Shown in pieces: positions 37,031 through 45,586 of a stretch of 64,000 nt of DNA (within the stretch, counting starts at the first letter, position 1; the number at the start of each line of letters is the position of its first letter). The notes under the pieces are model-generated. The model worked only from the letters and a program-made list of their open reading frames with translations, was not told the origin of the DNA and made no database searches. The stretch comes from Tepidisphaeraceae bacterium (GTDB lineage Bacteria; Planctomycetota; Phycisphaerae; Tepidisphaerales; Tepidisphaeraceae), in NCBI GenBank assembly GCA_035998445.1, contig DASYHQ010000018.1, positions 372,001 through 436,000 on the forward strand, given 5' to 3'. The translations under genes were made by a program, and so were the position numbers.

Positions 37031-38833
37031 GTGGAGCAACAGCTGACCGGTAAACTCCCACTGGCCGATGCGCGCGACGACCAAGAGGACGGCGGCGCCG
37101 CATCGGCCGGTTCACTGAAGGCCTTCCTGACCGCGGCGCTGCTGGCGCTGGGGTTCTTCCTTGCGACGGCGCCCACGCTATCGATGCAAGGCTTTGCCGG
37201 TGGCAGCGAGGCGCTGAACGTCGAGACCGTGCTCGAAATGCGGCGCGGCGGGCCGTGGCTCATCCCCACGCTGCGCGGCGCGCCGCGCACCATCAAACCC
37301 CCGCTAACCGCCTGGACGACTGCCGCCTTCGTGCCCCCCAGCACCGTCGCGGCACTCAGCACGCCCGATCCCGCCGCGCGCGAGGCCGCCTATCGACGGC
37401 TGGCATGGAAGGTGCGCTGGCCGACGCTGGCGCTGTCGTGCATCACGATCGCGTTGATCTTCGAGATGGGCCGTTTGCTCGGCGGCTACCGCATCGGCCT
37501 GACCGCGGGACTGGTGGCGGGCAGCACGATCATGTTCATGCGCTTCGGCCGCGTGGCGACGACCGACGTTCAACTGTCGCTCTGGGTCGCGGCGGCCGAC
37601 GTGCTGCTGCTGCACGCCATCTTGCGCGGCCGCTGGTGGACTGGCTGCGTGGGCGGCGGGATTGCCCTGGGCTTGGCCGTCATGAGCAAGGGACCCGTCG
37701 CGCTCGTGCAGTCGATCATGCCCGTGCTGGCAGCGCTGGCTTGGCTGATGTGGCGACGCGATCGAACGGAACGGCCGATCCGTCCGGAGTATCAAGCAAA
37801 ACGCAGCACCATCGCAATCGCGGTGACCTGCGGCACGCTGCTCATGGTCTTCATCGCGGCGGCGTGGTTCCTCTGGGTGTGGTGGATCACGCCGGGCATC
37901 GTGGAGGCGTGGGTGCGCGAGGTGACGCGCGAGGGCGCAACAAACCTCGAGCCCGACCCGTGGCACAACTACCTGTCGTCGCTGCCGTGGATGTTCCCGT
38001 GGCTGATCTTCTTCGTCGTCGGCCTGATCATGACGACCCAAGCCGCGTGGCGCGGCGACCGCCGGCAGACGTTGGCGCTGTCGCTGTTGATCGTGCCGAT
38101 CGTCGTCATGAGCTTGTTTCAGGACAAGCCCACGCGCTACCTGCAACCCATGCTCGCGCCCGCGGCCGTCGTGACGGCGATCGCGCTGGCGGGTCAGTGG
38201 CGGGCGTGGCGCGATCAGCCGCACATCGACCGCGTCCTGAGCAGGATTCACTATGCCGCGATAGCCATCGCGATCGTCGCACTGGCCGCCGGTGGGGCTT
38301 TCGGATTGCTTGAGACGACTGCCGGCCAGCCGTGGTACCGCCCTAAGATCGCGCTGCCGATTGCGATGGTGGGGCTTGAGGTTCTGGCGCTGGTCATGTG
38401 GCAGGCTCGGCGCCGGCCGTGGGTGATGGTCGGCGGCACGGTCGCGATCATGCTGGCGATGCAGCCGATGTTTCTGAAGGGATACGTCAACAGCGTCAAC
38501 GGCCGTTCGCTCGCCACCGAGGTCGCCGACCACATTCTGTCCACGGAGCCCGACGCCGAAGCAGTCGTCTTCTCACCCGGCTTTCGGCGGTCGCCACCGA
38601 TCGAGATGTTCATCTACATGAACCGAGTGCTGCCGGTCGTCGGCACGCTCGCCGACGTGCCCGCGAGCGACCGCGACGTCTACGCGATCAACGTCGCCTC
38701 CAGCAGCGATACAGACGTCATTATCCCCCCGCCGTGGCACCTGGACCGCGAGTGGCGCTGGGGCGACGGCCGACCGTGGCGGACGTACGTGCGACCCGCG
38801 ACCGAGCCCGCGACGTTGCCCGCGGCGCCGTGA
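37031..38833 (+). CDS. Glycosyltransferase family 39 / ArnT-like membrane protein
   Basis: The protein has 600 residues from GTG 37031, immediately after the DUF4159 gene stop, so the two are coupled. A short cytoplasmic start leads to a first membrane helix and the periplasmic loop with SEALNVETVLEMRRGGPWLIPTLRG and KPPLTAW, which is typical of PMT/ArnT enzymes (in the usual motif an acidic residue binds the lipid-phosphate sugar). About 10-12 hydrophobic segments follow, with MSKGPVALVQ and the loop DPWHNYLSSLPWMFPW. It transfers a sugar from a polyprenyl-phosphate donor to an acceptor on the outer face of the membrane. The acceptor is unknown. Confidence 0.85.
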   Translation: MEQQLTGKLPLADARDDQEDGGAASAGSLKAFLTAALLALGFFLATAPTLSMQGFAGGSEALNVETVLEMRRGGPWLIPTLRGAPRTIKPPLTAWTTAAFVPPSTVAALSTPDPAAREAAYRRLAWKVRWPTLALSCITIALIFEMGRLLGGYRIGLTAGLVAGSTIMFMRFGRVATTDVQLSLWVAAADVLLLHAILRGRWWTGCVGGGIALGLAVMSKGPVALVQSIMPVLAALAWLMWRRDRTERPIRPEYQAKRSTIAIAVTCGTLLMVFIAAAWFLWVWWITPGIVEAWVREVTREGATNLEPDPWHNYLSSLPWMFPWLIFFVVGLIMTTQAAWRGDRRQTLALSLLIVPIVVMSLFQDKPTRYLQPMLAPAAVVTAIALAGQWRAWRDQPHIDRVLSRIHYAAIAIAIVALAAGGAFGLLETTAGQPWYRPKIALPIAMVGLEVLALVMWQARRRPWVMVGGTVAIMLAMQPMFLKGYVNSVNGRSLATEVADHILSTEPDAEAVVFSPGFRRSPPIEMFIYMNRVLPVVGTLADVPASDRDVYAINVASSSDTDVIIPPPWHLDREWRWGDGRPWRTYVRPATEPATLPAAP

Positions 38834-38853
38834 CCGAGTTGACTCAGCTTTTC

Positions 38854-38923
38854 CGTTTAGCCGCGGGCTTGCCCGCGAGTCCGTTGATGGTCAATCGAAC
38901 GCGGGCAAGCCCGCGGCTAAACG
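38854..38923. repeat. Palindromic repeat family I
   Basis: Perfect 24-bp arms, 38854-38877 and 38900-38923 (core tagccgcgggcttgcccgcg), are separated by 22 bases. It lies between converging genes and could serve as a bidirectional terminator. Confidence 0.9.
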
Positions 38924-38952
38924 GGATGGCAATGGAGGGGAAAGGCGCTGTC

Positions 38953-40002
38953 TCACGCGTCGCTCGACTCGCTCGCCGGCACCTTCACGTCGGCGCTCTT
39001 GCCAGTTTGGGCGCTCTTGTAAATTGCCTCGATGATGTTCATCAGCATGACGCCGGTCGCGGCGCCGGTGACGGGCTGCGCGTTGCCGGAGATGCACTCG
39101 CGGAAGTGGCGCAGCAGCGCGGCGTGGCCGGTCGTCTTCGGCAGTTTGAGCGTGGTCTCCTTCGGCTCGCCGCGTTCGAACCCGCGATACAACAGCGGCC
39201 CGCGCGGCGTGTAGATCTCCAACGCGCCAGCGTCGCCCAGCACGCGGCAGACGGTGCCGTTTTGCGATGGGGGCTGGTTCAGCGCCCACGATGAAACCAG
39301 TTCAAGGCTTTGCCCCCCTTCAAATCGCACCAGCGCGATCGCGGCCTCTTCGACCGATCCGCCCAAATCGCCGAGGCGGCCGTGGGTGACGCAGTAGACG
39401 CTTTGCGGCGTCGGCTCGCCGAGCATCGACCACGCGAGGTCCAGCAGGGGCAGGCCGAGGTCGATCATCGAGCCACCGCCGGACTTTTCGGGGTCGGTGT
39501 ACCAACCGGTGCCCTGCGGCACGCCGCGCGTGCGCGTCCAGACGGCGCGGGCATGATAAGGCGTGCCGGCGTAGCCCTTGTCCATCGCCTGCCTGGCCGC
39601 CTGTTCGGCCCCACCGAACCGCCGCTGCAGCGCGTACAGCAACACCTTATCGTACCGCGCAGCAGCGGCGGCCAGTTGCTTGGCGCCGCGCACGAGCGGC
39701 GCAGGTGGGGGTTCGATGATGACGTGCTTGCCCGACTTCATCGCCGCGATCGCCACCGGCACATGCTGGTCGGTCGGCAGGCAGATGCTGATGGCGTCCA
39801 GCGACCGGTCGGCGATCAACGCCTGCACGTCGTCCACCGCCCGCACGCCCGCGCCCGCAGCGGCCGCCAGCTTATCCCGCCGCTCGGGGATGAGGTCCGC
39901 GACCGCGGTAATCTTGAACCCACCAGCCCCACGGTACCCATCCACGTGCCGCAACCCCGGCCATCCACCGCCCGCAATGCCAACCTTCAGTGTGCCCGCC
40001 AT
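38953..40002 (-). CDS. Gfo/Idh/MocA-fold protein with missing catalytic residues
   Basis: The protein has 349 residues. The Rossmann opening VGIAGGGWPGLRHVDGY, SICLPTDQHVPVAIAAMKSGKHVIIE and the C-terminal alpha/beta domain are all typical of this oxidoreductase family. However, the EKP motif reads EPP (residues 97-99), so the catalytic Lys is Pro98. The GxHxxD motif reads GLPLLD (183-188), so the catalytic His is Pro185. Asp188 is kept. The gene is intact, with good codon use. It is probably a dinucleotide-binding protein without normal dehydrogenase chemistry, or one using other residues. Substrate unknown. Confidence 0.85.
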   Translation of the reverse strand: MAGTLKVGIAGGGWPGLRHVDGYRGAGGFKITAVADLIPERRDKLAAAAGAGVRAVDDVQALIADRSLDAISICLPTDQHVPVAIAAMKSGKHVIIEPPPAPLVRGAKQLAAAAARYDKVLLYALQRRFGGAEQAARQAMDKGYAGTPYHARAVWTRTRGVPQGTGWYTDPEKSGGGSMIDLGLPLLDLAWSMLGEPTPQSVYCVTHGRLGDLGGSVEEAAIALVRFEGGQSLELVSSWALNQPPSQNGTVCRVLGDAGALEIYTPRGPLLYRGFERGEPKETTLKLPKTTGHAALLRHFRECISGNAQPVTGAATGVMLMNIIEAIYKSAQTGKSADVKVPASESSDA

Positions 40003-40065
40003 CGTCGTCTGCCTCCATGTTCAGGTCGCTCGTTATACGGGCCGTGGCCGGTTGAGAGAAGCGGG

Positions 40066-40165
40066 GTTGGTCCGTTGTCAGTGGTCCGTCGTCCGTTGTT
40101 GAAGACGGGTACAACCTGGGTTCGGCTCGACTGACAAGGGACGACGAACCGCTGACCACCGACGG
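40066..40165. repeat. Imperfect inverted repeat family K
   Basis: The left half, about 40070-40102 (ccgttgtcagtggtccgtcg...), faces the right half, about 40131-40165 (tgacaagggacgacgaaccgctgaccaccg). Similar words flank the terminator at 27421-27533. Confidence 0.6.
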
Positions 40166-40211
40166 AATGATTCACATGGCACGCGTGCGACACCGTGCGT
40201 ATACTTCACGC

Positions 40212-40982
40212 ATGGCGTTGTCGCGCGAGCAGTTTTCGGAACAGGTGCTGAAGCACGTCGCGGTAAAGTTCCCGCTGGTGAAGATCGCGCGCGGGCCGCA
40301 GCCGTTCTCGATGAAGGTGAACGGCCACGTGGCGTCGCTGGAGAACATCTACCGCATCAGCCAGATGCGCCCCGACGAGACGAACCACCAGATCGACCGC
40401 TGGGTCGTCGAATTGCTGCGTGCCGGCGAGGGCACGCCCGACCAGAGCGGCGCGCTGGAGGACCTGAAGGACCGCATCCTGCCGATGGTGCTGCCCGAGG
40501 CCGTGTCGAACAGCGCCACGATTAACCAGCCCGTGGTGAACGGCCTGAACGTGGCCTACGCGATCGACAACGACCGTACGATCGCCTACATCCCCAAGTC
40601 GCACTTCGAGACGTGGAACATCACGCTCGACGATCTGCACCAGATCGCGCTGAATAACCTGCTGGCCAAGAGCGAGTCGCTGGAAGCGCAGGTGGCACAG
40701 GACGAGGATGGAAATGTCAGCCTGATCCTGTTCCAGAAGCTCGACGGCTACGACGCCTCACGACTGCTGCTGCCCACGCTGCACGAGAAGCTTGCGGGCT
40801 TTCTCGGCAGCCCCTTCGTCGCCGGCGTGCCGAACCGCGACATCCTGCTCTGCTTCCGCAACGAGCCGCAGACGGTGGCCAACATGAAGAAGCAGATCGC
40901 CGACGATTACCGCAGCATGCCACACCAGGTGACGGATTTGCTGTTTCTGGTAACGCCGGACGGCATCGCTCCGATGGAATAG
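40212..40982 (+). CDS. DUF1444 family protein
   Basis: The protein has 256 residues from ATG 40212 (MALSREQFSEQVLKHVAVKFP). It matches DUF1444 proteins in order: FSMKVNGHVASLENIYRI, VAYAIDNDRTIAYIPKSHFETWNITLDDLHQIALNNL, and the C-terminal VAGVPNRDILLCFRNEPQTVANMKKQIADDYRSMPHQVTDLLFLV. It is a soluble cytoplasmic protein; the family has no assigned biochemical function. An upstream in-frame ATG at 40167 overlaps repeat sequence and is not favoured. Confidence 0.88.
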   Translation: MALSREQFSEQVLKHVAVKFPLVKIARGPQPFSMKVNGHVASLENIYRISQMRPDETNHQIDRWVVELLRAGEGTPDQSGALEDLKDRILPMVLPEAVSNSATINQPVVNGLNVAYAIDNDRTIAYIPKSHFETWNITLDDLHQIALNNLLAKSESLEAQVAQDEDGNVSLILFQKLDGYDASRLLLPTLHEKLAGFLGSPFVAGVPNRDILLCFRNEPQTVANMKKQIADDYRSMPHQVTDLLFLVTPDGIAPME

Positions 40983-41626
40983 GCCGCTAACCGCATTCGA
41001 CAAACCATCACGCGCAGTCTTCTGTAGGACAGGCATTCCTGCCTGTCTCTCCTCCCGTCTTATCTACTGCCATATTTTTCGTCTGCAATGCAGAACGGGG
41101 AGCCGCGAAGGCACGAAAGCGCGAAGGAGGACACATAGAAAAGCCCGTCGATGTTGCGCCGGAACGACGCAATTCGCGCAACGCGAGCGTGCAGGGTAGA
41201 GGCGTGCTCTTTGACAACCTAAGTGCTGGCGAATCGACGACTAGAGCAGGGCGCACCTTGCCGTAGCGTTTGGGTGCCACGGTTTGGTACTCCAAGCCGT
41301 GTAGGCTGCGTCGACCCTACCGCACGGCTTGGAGTACCAAACCGTGGCACCCAGAAGACAAGCCGCAACAGGAACAGGTCCGTTGCTCTAGCGGAAGGAA
41401 TCTACATCCGTTCTGAATCGGTCGATGGTGCAGAATGGTGCAGAATGGTGCACGGGTTGACGCAGGCGTTTATCCAAACCGCCGCACCGATCTGATTTGG
41501 ATGCGCTTCGTGTCCCGCTTTGCGCCTTCGTGCCTTTGTGGCTCCCGCAGGCGGCGGCGGAATAGGCAGAAGAGAGACAGGCGGCAATGCCTGTCCTAGA
41601 AAAGTTGAAGAGCTGGCCGCGGAGGA
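40983..41626. repeat. Intergenic nest of inverted repeats (families E, F, G)
   Basis: No gene is seen. A family E half at 41019-41050 faces its mate at 41572-41603. Inside these, family F pieces at 41102-41133 and 41511-41551 (gcgaaggcacgaaagcgcg and cgccttcgtgcctttgtgg) face each other. In the centre a perfect 31-bp family G inverted repeat spans 41271-41301 and 41323-41353. A short tandem repeat of gcagaatggt, three units, lies at 41424-41452. The whole gap is thus a concentric set of palindromes. Confidence 0.85.
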
Positions 41627-42889
41627 TCAGGGGCCGATGTACACGTCTGGCGCCGGGGCGGGCGCTGGGGTCGGGGCAGCCGATGGAGATGGAGCCGTGG
41701 TGTTGGCGGCGCCAGGGTCACCGTGGGCTTCCTTCCACGCCGACAGCCAGACCGTCTGCGTGCGGCGGACGGCCCAGGCCTGCTGGTGCGCCTTCAGTTC
41801 CAGCACGCTCATCTCGCGGCCGTTCACCTGGCCACGGTGGTTGTAGAACTTCATCATGTCGATCCGGCCATCGTCCTGCGGTGATTCCGGTTGGGCATCC
41901 TTGTCCCACGCGGCCACGGCGGCCTCGCCGATCAGTGGTACGCTGTCGTAGCTGATCAGGCTCGTCTGCACCGATGCTTCCCACGGGTCGGTCGACGTCG
42001 CCAGGTCCCTGGCCTCCTTCAACGCCGCCTCGAACAGAAGCCAGTAGGCGGCCCGCAGCTCGGGGTAGTCGTTCATGTCGTCGTCGACCGGCTTGTACTC
42101 GACCATCGCGTGTACGTCGGGCGCGCGCGTGCCCTGCGGGAAGAACGCGCGGCTCTTGTAGTCCCACGTGCTGTGGTGCGGCTGGGTGTTGTCCTGCACG
42201 TAATGGGCGGCGTAACCGGCCCACTTCACCGCGTGCTCGTCGCGCGGGAACTGGCCGGGCTTGTCGGTCAGGCGGTTTTCCTTGAACGCCTTCACCAACT
42301 GTTCGTAGCTGTGGGCCACGCGATACGGCAGCGCCCCCGCCTCGGCGAGCCGTGGGTCGGCGGGGTCGCGCTTGATGTCCTCAAGCTTCGGCTTGCGATC
42401 GGGGCCGGGCAGGTTGGTCGCCCGGGCGCGTTCCTTGTTCTCATCAACCGCCCCATCACCGTCGGCCAACAGTTCCTTACCGGTTGCCTTGGGTTTCGTG
42501 TTGCTGGTCTTCACCGGCGGGTTGGGGCCGAAGTACTCGACGTCCAGGTAATGCATCAACCGCTCGGACACGTTGACCGGTGGGATCTTCTTGTTCGACT
42601 TGTCGATCAGCGCTTCGAGGTCGGGCACGACCGCCCAGAACGGCAACCCTTCGACGCCGTGCGGAAAGATGCCCATGCGCTTGGTCATCAGGTACTCACG
42701 CTCGGCCTCCAGGTCGAGCGGGCCGGGCGACACCTGCCGGAGCCAGTCCTTCATCGCCGGCGGTGTGTTCTCGTCGGCCAGCAGGTCGCCCGCAGCGATG
42801 CGGGTCAGCTGAACGTGTTCCTTGGTGCTCCACGCGTTGGCGAGCGAGGGGAGACACAGACCGATGCAGGCAAGGACGAGACGGCGCAT
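41627..42889 (-). CDS. Secreted S1/P1 nuclease / phospholipase C-fold protein
   Basis: The protein has 420 residues. Signal peptide cleavage after LANA would expose Trp20, the N-terminal Trp that binds zinc in P1 nuclease and bacterial phospholipase C. KEHVQLTRIA supplies a first His. The key motif AGYAAHYVQDNTQPHHSTWDYKSR (H...D...HH) matches the zinc cluster segment H-x3-D-x3-QP-H. Inserts include a charged stretch near residues 125-165 and a Pro/Ala-rich C-terminal tail. It probably hydrolyses phosphodiesters outside the cytoplasm; nucleic acid and phospholipid substrates are both possible. Confidence 0.75.
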   Translation of the reverse strand: MRRLVLACIGLCLPSLANAWSTKEHVQLTRIAAGDLLADENTPPAMKDWLRQVSPGPLDLEAEREYLMTKRMGIFPHGVEGLPFWAVVPDLEALIDKSNKKIPPVNVSERLMHYLDVEYFGPNPPVKTSNTKPKATGKELLADGDGAVDENKERARATNLPGPDRKPKLEDIKRDPADPRLAEAGALPYRVAHSYEQLVKAFKENRLTDKPGQFPRDEHAVKWAGYAAHYVQDNTQPHHSTWDYKSRAFFPQGTRAPDVHAMVEYKPVDDDMNDYPELRAAYWLLFEAALKEARDLATSTDPWEASVQTSLISYDSVPLIGEAAVAAWDKDAQPESPQDDGRIDMMKFYNHRGQVNGREMSVLELKAHQQAWAVRRTQTVWLSAWKEAHGDPGAANTTAPSPSAAPTPAPAPAPDVYIGP

Positions 42890-42986
42890 GAGAACTCCAA
42901 GGTGACGAACCGGAACGGATAGTACGGCAACGCCCCCTCAGCCACCAAACGAATCAGGGAAACCAGATGCCACCGCCCACCTCGTG

Positions 42987-43040
42987 CTTTTCTCACGCGT
43001 CCTCAGCGTCTTGCCTCTGCGCGTCCGCGTTGAACTGCCT
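42987..43040. repeat. Family F repeat fragment upstream of motA
   Basis: A short run of ctcacgcgtcc/cagcgtcttgcctctgcgcg words like those at 12561, 33018, 41511 and 59973. The rest of the 290-base gap holds no gene; AGGAG (43169-43173) is the ribosome binding site of motA. Confidence 0.5.
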
Positions 43041-43179
43041 CTCGACTCGCGACAAGTTACCCCAAGTTCCAATAATCCTGCACCGTTTCGCTTCCAAATG
43101 CCGAAAACACCCGTAGCGATCTCCGGTTGACCCCGGAGACGCATCGATCGATGCGCGAAACAGCGTATAGGAGCGTGGC

Positions 43180-43959
43180 GTGGATCTGGCAACAATCCTT
43201 GGTTATCTGATCGCGTGGGGCATGCTGTTGTACGGCATGCACCACGCGACGCACGGTCACATGGGCGCGTTCTTCGTGCCGGCCGAGATCATGCTGGTCG
43301 GTGGCTGCGCGTTGGGGGCGACGCTCGCCTCGATGCCGTTGCACTCGGTGATGGGCGCGTTGTCGGCGACGAAGAAGATGCTCTTCGCCAAGCACGCGCA
43401 CGTCGACCACCTGATCAAGGAGATGGTCACCTACGCCGAGACCGCCCGCCGCGACGGTGTGCTGGCCTTGGAATCGGTCGCCCGCGAGGCGCCGGACCCC
43501 TTCCTCCGCCGTGGGCTGCAGTTGACGATCGACGGTACCGACCCAGAGATCATCGAGCGCATCATGCGCATCGAGGTCGAGTCGATGCTGGAACGCCACA
43601 AGCACGGCAAGCACTTCTGGGCTTCCATGGCCAAGTTCGGCCCCGGTTGCGGCTTGGTCGCCTGCCTATGCGCCCAGGTCGGCATGTTCATGAACCTCGA
43701 CGGTGACGCCGGCGTGATCGGTAAAGCCTTGGCCGGTGCCCTCACCGGAACCCTGTACGGCGCCCTCCTGCAAAACGTCGTCGCCGGCCCGATCGCCGAA
43801 AAGCTCGGCTTGCGCAGCAAGGAAGAGGCATTTACGAAAGAGATCATCCTGCAGGGCGTACTTGCGATTCAGGCCGGCAACAACCCGCGCGTCGTCGAAA
43901 TGCAGCTGCTGAGCTTCCTCAGCCCCAAACAGCAGAACGCGGTTCCGAAGGCAGCGTAG
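43180..43959 (+). CDS. motA: Flagellar motor stator protein MotA
   Basis: The protein has 259 residues from GTG 43180, six bases after AGGAG. Four membrane segments lie at about residues 2-20, 30-52, 145-168 and 178-200. The cytoplasmic loop has AKHAHVDHLIKEMVTYAETARRDGVLALESVA and DPFLRRGLQLTIDGTD, the region that contacts the rotor FliG in this family. The last two helices contain FGPGCGLVACLCAQVGMF and LAGALTGTLYGALLQNVVAGPIAEKL, the typical MotA signature. It forms the proton or sodium channel with MotB, encoded 88 bases downstream. No other flagellar gene is in the window. Confidence 0.92.
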   Translation: MDLATILGYLIAWGMLLYGMHHATHGHMGAFFVPAEIMLVGGCALGATLASMPLHSVMGALSATKKMLFAKHAHVDHLIKEMVTYAETARRDGVLALESVAREAPDPFLRRGLQLTIDGTDPEIIERIMRIEVESMLERHKHGKHFWASMAKFGPGCGLVACLCAQVGMFMNLDGDAGVIGKALAGALTGTLYGALLQNVVAGPIAEKLGLRSKEEAFTKEIILQGVLAIQAGNNPRVVEMQLLSFLSPKQQNAVPKAA

Positions 43960-43969
43960 TACAGGAAGG

Positions 43970-44035
43970 CCTGAGGTCTGAGGTCTGAAGTCTGAAGGAG
44001 AACTTTCCTTCAGACCTCAGACCTCAGCCTTCAGA
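43970..44035. repeat. Inverted repeat of gaggtct words between motA and motB (family J)
   Basis: The left arm ctgaggtctgaggtctgaag and the right arm cttcagacctcagacctcag are imperfect mirror copies around a 7-base loop near 44001-44007. The right arm ends about 12 bases before the motB start, so folding could affect motB translation. Confidence 0.8.
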
Positions 44036-44047
44036 CTTTGAACGAAC

Positions 44048-44860
44048 ATGGCTAAGAAGTGCGGCAAGTGCGACCCTCACGAGATCTGCGAAGAGTGCCC
44101 CGAGTGGATCTTCACGTTGGCGGACCTCATCATGTGCATGATGGGGTTGTTCGTGCTGCTGTGGGTGTTGAAGCCCTCGCCGAGCCCGAACGCCGGCGTG
44201 CCGAACGATGACGAATGGATCAAGGTAGCCGCCGCGGTCCGTGAGTCGTTTGGCTACGAGCCAGACCCGGCCAAGACCGACGATCGCGTGAACACCTACC
44301 TGCTGCTGAAAAAGCTGCACATGATGAACCCGGACCAGGGGCCCGGCAAAGGGGGCCAGACGCAGCTGAAGCGTGACGGCGCGGTTGGGACCGATCCGGA
44401 GGTGACCACGATCCGTCCGGGCCAGCAGGCGCTGGTGGGTGGTCGGTTGACGTTCGCGGAAGGTTCGGCCGCGTTGTCGCCGGAGACGATCGCGCAGGTT
44501 CGCCAGATCGCCGCGCTCATTCGCGGGCATCGGAACATCGTGCTGGTGAAGGGTCACGCGTCGCTGGATGATCATCCCGACACCGCCACCGCTGAAGAGC
44601 GGATGGACTTGTCATTGCGGCGAGCCCAGGCGGTCGCGGACGTGTTGATGGGTGAGGGCGTGTCGCCGGACATTCTGCGGGTGCAGGGTTGCTCGACCTT
44701 CGAGCCGGTCATCCAGCGTGCCTACACCGCCACCAGCCAGATCGTGAACCGCCGGGTCGAAGTCGAAGCAACCGCGACGTTGGTCAGCGAACGTCAGGCG
44801 AGCTCGAACACGAGCTTAAGGCCAACCGCGCCCGCCGCCGCGCCCTTGGGTGCCCACTAG
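44048..44860 (+). CDS. motB: MotB-like stator protein with Cys-rich N-terminus
   Basis: The protein has 270 residues. The N-terminus has four cysteines (C5, C8, C14, C17: KKCGKCDPHEICEECPEW), then the single membrane helix with the proton-accepting D26 (FTLADLIMCMMGLFVLLWVL). A periplasmic linker is followed by an OmpA-like peptidoglycan-binding domain (about 125-250: GGRLTFAEGSAALSPETIAQVRQIA, VLVKGHASLDD, LSLRRAQAVADVLMGEGV, NRRVEVEA). It anchors the stator to the cell wall. The CxxC-x5-CxxC pair could bind a metal near the cytoplasmic membrane face; this is not in E. coli MotB. Confidence 0.92.
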   Translation: MAKKCGKCDPHEICEECPEWIFTLADLIMCMMGLFVLLWVLKPSPSPNAGVPNDDEWIKVAAAVRESFGYEPDPAKTDDRVNTYLLLKKLHMMNPDQGPGKGGQTQLKRDGAVGTDPEVTTIRPGQQALVGGRLTFAEGSAALSPETIAQVRQIAALIRGHRNIVLVKGHASLDDHPDTATAEERMDLSLRRAQAVADVLMGEGVSPDILRVQGCSTFEPVIQRAYTATSQIVNRRVEVEATATLVSERQASSNTSLRPTAPAAAPLGAH

Positions 44861-45586
44861 ATTTTGATCGGCAACGCCGTCGGCACGCCGTCCCGGTCGC
44901 TTGAGCGTCAACGGGTCTTAGAGAGAATCGCACACACTTTCGCGCATCAGCTACGCACTTGACAGCGTCCCCACCTCTTCGAAGCCTCATCTAAGGCATT
45001 CCGGCAATCCGATGCGAACGAAGCGCCCACCCATCGCTAAACTTGCCTAACATCTATGCGACACTCTGTCGATGAACATCGATCCCTCGGCGTCCATCTG
45101 ACGCGGTTGTGGCGTCGAGGCGAATCGCCTCGGCAACTGCCCAAAAATCACTAAAGTAAATATTCGCTGATTTTTCTCCGGCTTAAGCTGCCTAAGCGAG
45201 CCAGAGCGTACATTCTGCCCGAATGCGGCATCCACTTTGCTCTTGAAAGTCATCGCCCGAAGTGCGGCTAGACCAGTTGGGTACCAAGAGGAACGGATGA
45301 AGCAAAAACACAAAAACCATCAGGGGAACGGTGCGCGTCGTGGGGTGATGAATGCTCTTTCTGCCCTGTCGGCTAAGCCGGCACAGGGAGAGCAACATGA
45401 CACGCGCAGCACACCGTCGTTCACCGTCTCGCCTCGTTTCATCGATAGCCGCCTGAAGCAGTTCTGCACTCGTTAGCATTCCGCTGACGATTCGGGACAC
45501 CACCGGTTCTTCAACCGGGCTGATTTGAGTCAACACGGTCAATTTTTTGCCAAGCCATCGGCTTTGGCCAGGGAGAGCGTACGCGC
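44861..45586. other. Long intergenic region without confident gene
   Basis: A hairpin, cgaggcg-aat-cgcctcg, lies at 45116-45132. It is followed by an unusually AT-rich inverted repeat, aaaaatca (45143-45150) with tgattttt (45168-45175). A 59-residue basic ORF (45297-45476, start preceded by gaggaa) is possible but unlike any family I know; an antisense ORF (45192-45542) is less convincing. A small ccggtt/aaccgg hairpin is near 45513. None of the repeat families found elsewhere is present here. Confidence 0.5.

Noticed and set aside
34765-37362. 865-codon open frame on the minus strand
   Set aside because: It is the antisense shadow of the DUF4159 gene in GC-rich DNA; its composition (Val, Arg, His, Leu-rich) has no domain logic and the sense frame is clearly a real protein.
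41271-41353. Direct or inverted repeats considered as a CRISPR array
   Set aside because: Only two mirror-image copies with a palindromic centre, no regular spacers and no cas gene.
45192-45542. 116-codon minus-strand ORF in the motB-to-fusion gap
   Set aside because: No ribosome binding site, no family resemblance and poor codon pattern; not listed as a gene.
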